Assembly (NCBI GenBank): GCA_963605745.1
Contig: CAVCWT010000004.1
Coordinates: forward strand, 30,858 to 94,857
Length of the DNA stretch: 64,000 nt
Direction: 5' to 3'
Source: CAG-791 sp963605745
GTDB taxonomy: Bacteria > Bacillota > Clostridia > Lachnospirales > Lachnospiraceae
Part shown: positions 61,470-64,000 of the stretch, piece by piece
Layout: each line of letters begins with the position of its first letter
How positions within the stretch are numbered: the stretch's first letter is position 1
Position numbers and translations under genes: made by a program
The notes under the pieces: generated by a model
What the model was told of the DNA's origin: nothing
The model's input: the letters and a program-made list of their open reading frames with translations, nothing else
Database searches by the model: none

Positions 61470-62414
61470 CTATTCCCTTATCTCCATGAGATACCTTTTC
61501 ACCGCATCCTGCCACGTGGGAAGGGGCTCAAATCCGTTATCCGTTAATTTTTGTTTATCGAGCCTGCTGTTAAAGGGTCGTTTTGCTTTGGTGAGTCCAT
61601 ATTCCGCCGTGGTCACGGGGAGAACCTTTGTATTTAATCCGTATTGACGGTATATTTCCGAGCAAAAATCATACCAGCTGATATATCCTGTTTTGCATCC
61701 CGCGTGCTCGTCCTCCACTTCGGAATTTGTGGCATGGTAGCAGCCGTATTTTTCGGTTTCCGCCATATCGATAAGAAGCCTTGCAAGGTCAAAGGTATAT
61801 GTGGGAGTGCCTATTTGGTCGTTTACAACACGCACGGTGTCGTGGGTTTTGCCGACACTTAACATCGTTTTGATAAAATTTTTGCCGTTTAAGCCAAACA
61901 CCCATGCGATTCTCACAATAAAATATTTGGTAAGGATCCCACTTACTGCAAGTTCGCCGTCTAATTTTGATTTGCCATATATATTTAGCGGCTTATAATT
62001 TTTGCAATCGGGTGTCCGGGGTACAGTCCCCTCACCGTCAAACACATAGTCCGTGCTTATATAAATCATCTTGCAGTCAAGTATTTTAGAGGCTTCTGCA
62101 ATATTACGCGTGCCGTATGCATTAATCGCAAAAACTTTTGTTTTATTTTTTTCGTCCTCCGCAGCGTCAACCTGAGTCCAGGCGGCGCAATGTATTACGA
62201 CATCAGGATTTACCTCTGTAATGACTTTTTTGACAGCATCCCTGTCGGTAATGTCAAGTGGCACATACTGTGCTTTTGTAACCGGAGAACCGTCATCCAC
62301 ACCGGTATATTTCCCATGAATATCGGAACCTACGCCCTCATATCCGCGCTTTAACAATTCATTCATTACGTCATGGCCCAGCTGGCCGCCGACACCCGTC
62401 ACAAAAAATTTCAT
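61470..62414 (-). CDS. rfbD: RfbD/RmlD, dTDP-4-dehydrorhamnose reductase
   Basis: It makes dTDP-L-rhamnose from the 4-keto intermediate. The 314-residue protein has the NAD(P)H loop TGVGGQLGHDV, YISTDYVFDG, and YxxxK as YGKSKLDGE. The start is the ATG at 62414 with a weak GGGCAGAG site; an 18-codon extension upstream runs towards the 28-bp repeat array. rfbA and rfbC are not in the window. Confidence 0.93.
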   Translation of the reverse strand: MKFFVTGVGGQLGHDVMNELLKRGYEGVGSDIHGKYTGVDDGSPVTKAQYVPLDITDRDAVKKVITEVNPDVVIHCAAWTQVDAAEDEKNKTKVFAINAYGTRNIAEASKILDCKMIYISTDYVFDGEGTVPRTPDCKNYKPLNIYGKSKLDGELAVSGILTKYFIVRIAWVFGLNGKNFIKTMLSVGKTHDTVRVVNDQIGTPTYTFDLARLLIDMAETEKYGCYHATNSEVEDEHAGCKTGYISWYDFCSEIYRQYGLNTKVLPVTTAEYGLTKAKRPFNSRLDKQKLTDNGFEPLPTWQDAVKRYLMEIRE

Positions 62415-62450
62415 TATTTTACTCTGCCCTATCTTACCGATATAATTCCC

Positions 62451-62590
62451 AAAATCACTCATCCGCAATCATTCTGCCGAAATCACCCAACTGCAATCAC
62501 TCCGCCAAAATCACTCAACTGCAATCTCTCTGCAAAAATCACTCATCCGCAATCTCTCTGCCAAAATCACTCAACTGCATTCACTCCGCC
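62451..62590. repeat. Five tandem 28-bp units between rfbB and rfbD
   Basis: Five abutting units of exactly 28 bp begin at 62451, 62479, 62507, 62535 and 62563. Each has the form AAAATCACTCAACTGCAATC plus TCTCTGCC with a few substitutions. On the transcribed strand each unit contains GGCAGAGWGAWTG, similar to the GGGCAGAGTAAAATAATG that starts rfbD. Confidence 0.95.
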
Positions 62591-62645
62591 GCAAGTGCCA
62601 AATATTCTAAAATTTATCCTTGTTTTTCTTAAGCGAAACAGTTTC

Positions 62646-63665
62646 TTACCTGTCCCCGTACATCTTTTCGTAATAATTCCGGTATTCTCCGTTAATGATA
62701 TTTTCCCACCACTCGCGGTTTGTGAGATACCACTTTATAGTCTTTTTGATGCCGTCTTCAAATTTTGTTTCGGGCAACCACCCAAGTTCTGTATGAATCT
62801 TTGTCGGATCGATCGCATAGCGCATGTCATGCCCTTTGCGGTCACCGACATGGGTAATCAGGCTTTCGGATTTCCCAAGCTCCTTACAGATAATCTTTAC
62901 AATTTCGATATTTTGCTTTTCGTTATGACCGCCCACGTTGTAAACTTCACCCAGACGGCCTTTGTGAATTATAAGATCGATTGCCTTGCAGTGATCTTCC
63001 ACATAGAGCCAGTCACGGACGTTACATCCCTCGCCGTATACGGGCAGAGGCTTATCATTGAGGGCATTTGCAATCATCAGCGGAATCAGCTTTTCCGGAA
63101 AATGATAAGGGCCATAATTGTTTGAACAGCGTGAAATCGTAACAGGAAGCCCATATGTACGGTGATAAGCAAGCACAAGCAAATCCGCCCCTGCCTTTGA
63201 GCTGCTGTAGGGCGAGCTTGTGTGAATGGGAGTTTCTTCCGTAAAAAAGAGGTCGGGGCGGTCGAGCGGCAGGTCACCGTATACTTCGTCCGTCGAAACC
63301 TGATGATAACGCTGTATACCATATTTGCGGCAGGCGTCCATCAAAACGCCCGTGCCTATGATATTTGTTTGAAGAAAAATCCCTGGATCTTCGATTGAGC
63401 GGTCAACGTGAGACTCTGCCGCAAAATTGACCACAATGTCGGGATGCTCTTCGCTAAATAACTTGTCCACCGCCGCGCGGTCACCGATATCCGCTTTTAC
63501 GAAACGGAAATTGGGATTTTCCATGACACTCTCAAGCGTTGACAAATTGCCCGCGTATGTGAGCTTATCAAGGCAAACTATCCTGTAATCCGGATATTTT
63601 TTTAACATATGAAAAATAAAATTACTGCCGATAAAACCCGCACCGCCGGTAACGATAATGTTCAT
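62646..63665 (-). CDS. rfbB: RfbB/RmlB, dTDP-glucose 4,6-dehydratase
   Basis: A 339-residue dehydratase, second step of dTDP-rhamnose synthesis. The NAD loop is TGGAGFIGSNF, the active-site block is STDEVYG with the Asp-Glu pair, and YSSSKAGAD provides Tyr and Lys. RDWLYVEDHCKAI is another family block. Normal length. It lies upstream of rfbD in the same operon. Confidence 0.96.
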   Translation of the reverse strand: MNIIVTGGAGFIGSNFIFHMLKKYPDYRIVCLDKLTYAGNLSTLESVMENPNFRFVKADIGDRAAVDKLFSEEHPDIVVNFAAESHVDRSIEDPGIFLQTNIIGTGVLMDACRKYGIQRYHQVSTDEVYGDLPLDRPDLFFTEETPIHTSSPYSSSKAGADLLVLAYHRTYGLPVTISRCSNNYGPYHFPEKLIPLMIANALNDKPLPVYGEGCNVRDWLYVEDHCKAIDLIIHKGRLGEVYNVGGHNEKQNIEIVKIICKELGKSESLITHVGDRKGHDMRYAIDPTKIHTELGWLPETKFEDGIKKTIKWYLTNREWWENIINGEYRNYYEKMYGDR

Positions 63666-63729
63666 GAATAAACTCCTTTGATATTCATTATTAAGATACT
63701 CTAAACAGACAATGTATCAACCAATACTT

Positions 63730-63893
63730 TCATTCAGCCACCTCAAACAATCCCGCAATTTGCTCATTGTCATGGTCAAAATCAAAATTATCGGCTATAT
63801 ATTTCTCCCCTTTAAACATTCCGATTTTTATACCACCGGAACTCTTTTTTTAACATATGCTATATTTTGCGGTTTCATATATTTGTCAATCAT
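63730..63893 (-). pseudogene. Frameshifted antitoxin-like small gene
   Basis: From ATG at 63893 the frame reads MIDKYMKPQNIAYVKK into a run of seven A (63844-63850 region) and soon stops. One extra base at that run would continue as SSGGIKIGMFKGEKYIADNF and DFDHDNEQIAGLFEVAE to a TGA at 63730. The tail (K-G, then acidic D-F-D, then E-I-A-x-L-F) resembles C-termini of small type II antitoxins. No toxin gene is adjacent. Homology is judged by eye only. Confidence 0.5.
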
Positions 63894-63923
63894 ATCCAAA
63901 AGAAACGATTTCGTTCCGCAAGC

Positions 63924-64000
63924 CTATTTTGCCCCGTCATGCTTAAACACGCCAAACACCGTCTTAAGCAAAATCTTTAAGTCCTGCGTAAGGCTAAAGG
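63924..64000 (-). CDS. C-terminal end of a bacterial sugar transferase (partial)
   Basis: The last 24 codons read FSLTQDLKILLKTVFGVFKHDGAK and stop at TAG 63924, given here as two parts: FSLTQDLKILLKTV and FGVFKHDGAK. This is the usual C-terminus of membrane sugar-phosphate transferases that start polysaccharide synthesis on undecaprenyl phosphate (pattern D-x-K-I-x-x-K-T-x-x-x-V-x-K-x-D-G-A). The rest lies beyond the window. Its position upstream of rfbB fits a capsule or exopolysaccharide cluster. Confidence 0.72.
   Translation of the reverse strand, partial: FSLTQDLKILLKTVFGVFKHDGAK

Noticed and set aside
62451..62590. CRISPR array between rfbB and rfbD
   Set aside because: The 28-bp units abut directly without spacers and there are no cas genes, so it is a plain tandem repeat.

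Overview
The window reads as the chromosome of a Gram-positive anaerobe of the Clostridia, most likely a Lachnospiraceae gut or rumen bacterium. The reasons are strong AGGAGG-type ribosome binding sites, lipoprotein ABC substrate-binding proteins, an [FeFe]-hydrogenase, a DUF5722 secreted protein, a PF12784-type PD-(D/E)XK protein and DUF3990/DUF3791 genes. No rRNA, tRNA, CRISPR array, transposase or integrase was seen.

Region 1 (1-8.8 kb) is housekeeping metabolism. It holds an arginine operon (argC, a GNAT acetyltransferase, argJ running off the left edge) divergent from argG across a region with ArgR-like sites. Then come a DUF1294 membrane protein, purine nucleoside phosphorylase with methylthioribose-1-phosphate isomerase, and an alanine/glycine:cation symporter. 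Region 2 (8.9-22.6 kb) has a secreted DUF5722 protein, an alpha/beta hydrolase, kduI, nickel chaperones hypB/hypA, a large GltD-like iron-sulfur flavoprotein, an [FeFe]-hydrogenase with unusual H-cluster motifs, a TauABC/SsuABC-type transporter and a threonine aldolase. Region 3 (22.7-29.8 kb) has a Gld-like ABC export system with a DUF4340 protein, an M18 aminopeptidase, a DJ-1 protein and a CBS-pair protein.

Region 4 (29.8-41.5 kb) is glycan use. An alpha-xylosidase and a sugar ABC importer face a YesM/YesN-like two-component system, followed by malQ and a LacI regulator. Region 5 (41.5-48.6 kb) has a MATE efflux pump, an ABC-2 transporter pair, an M13 metallopeptidase lipoprotein and a tyrosine-phosphatase lipoprotein.

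Region 6 (48.7-56.7 kb) is an accessory islet of small genes: a Gly-Gly leader peptide, a PD-(D/E)XK protein, a signal peptidase with a secreted partner, four unrelated small proteins that share one upstream leader/promoter element, and two tandem three-gene modules (DUF3791, DUF3990, a third small protein X), one with a nonsense mutation. Region 7 (57-64 kb) is more AT-rich at codon third positions and belongs to a surface polysaccharide cluster: the tail of a sugar transferase, rfbB, rfbD, a UDP-glucuronate-4-epimerase-like enzyme, a galacturonokinase-like GHMP kinase, a nucleotidyltransferase, and a membrane-anchored C39-like protease with a repeat linker.

The strongest candidates for undescribed biology are: (i) the duplicated DUF3791-DUF3990-X module; (ii) the shared leader controlling four small unrelated proteins; (iii) a palindromic 155-194 bp dispersed repeat with terminal inverted repeats; and (iv) the [FeFe]-hydrogenase/GltD-like pair next to hypAB without a NiFe hydrogenase. 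All functional assignments come from reading the sequence; no database search was run.
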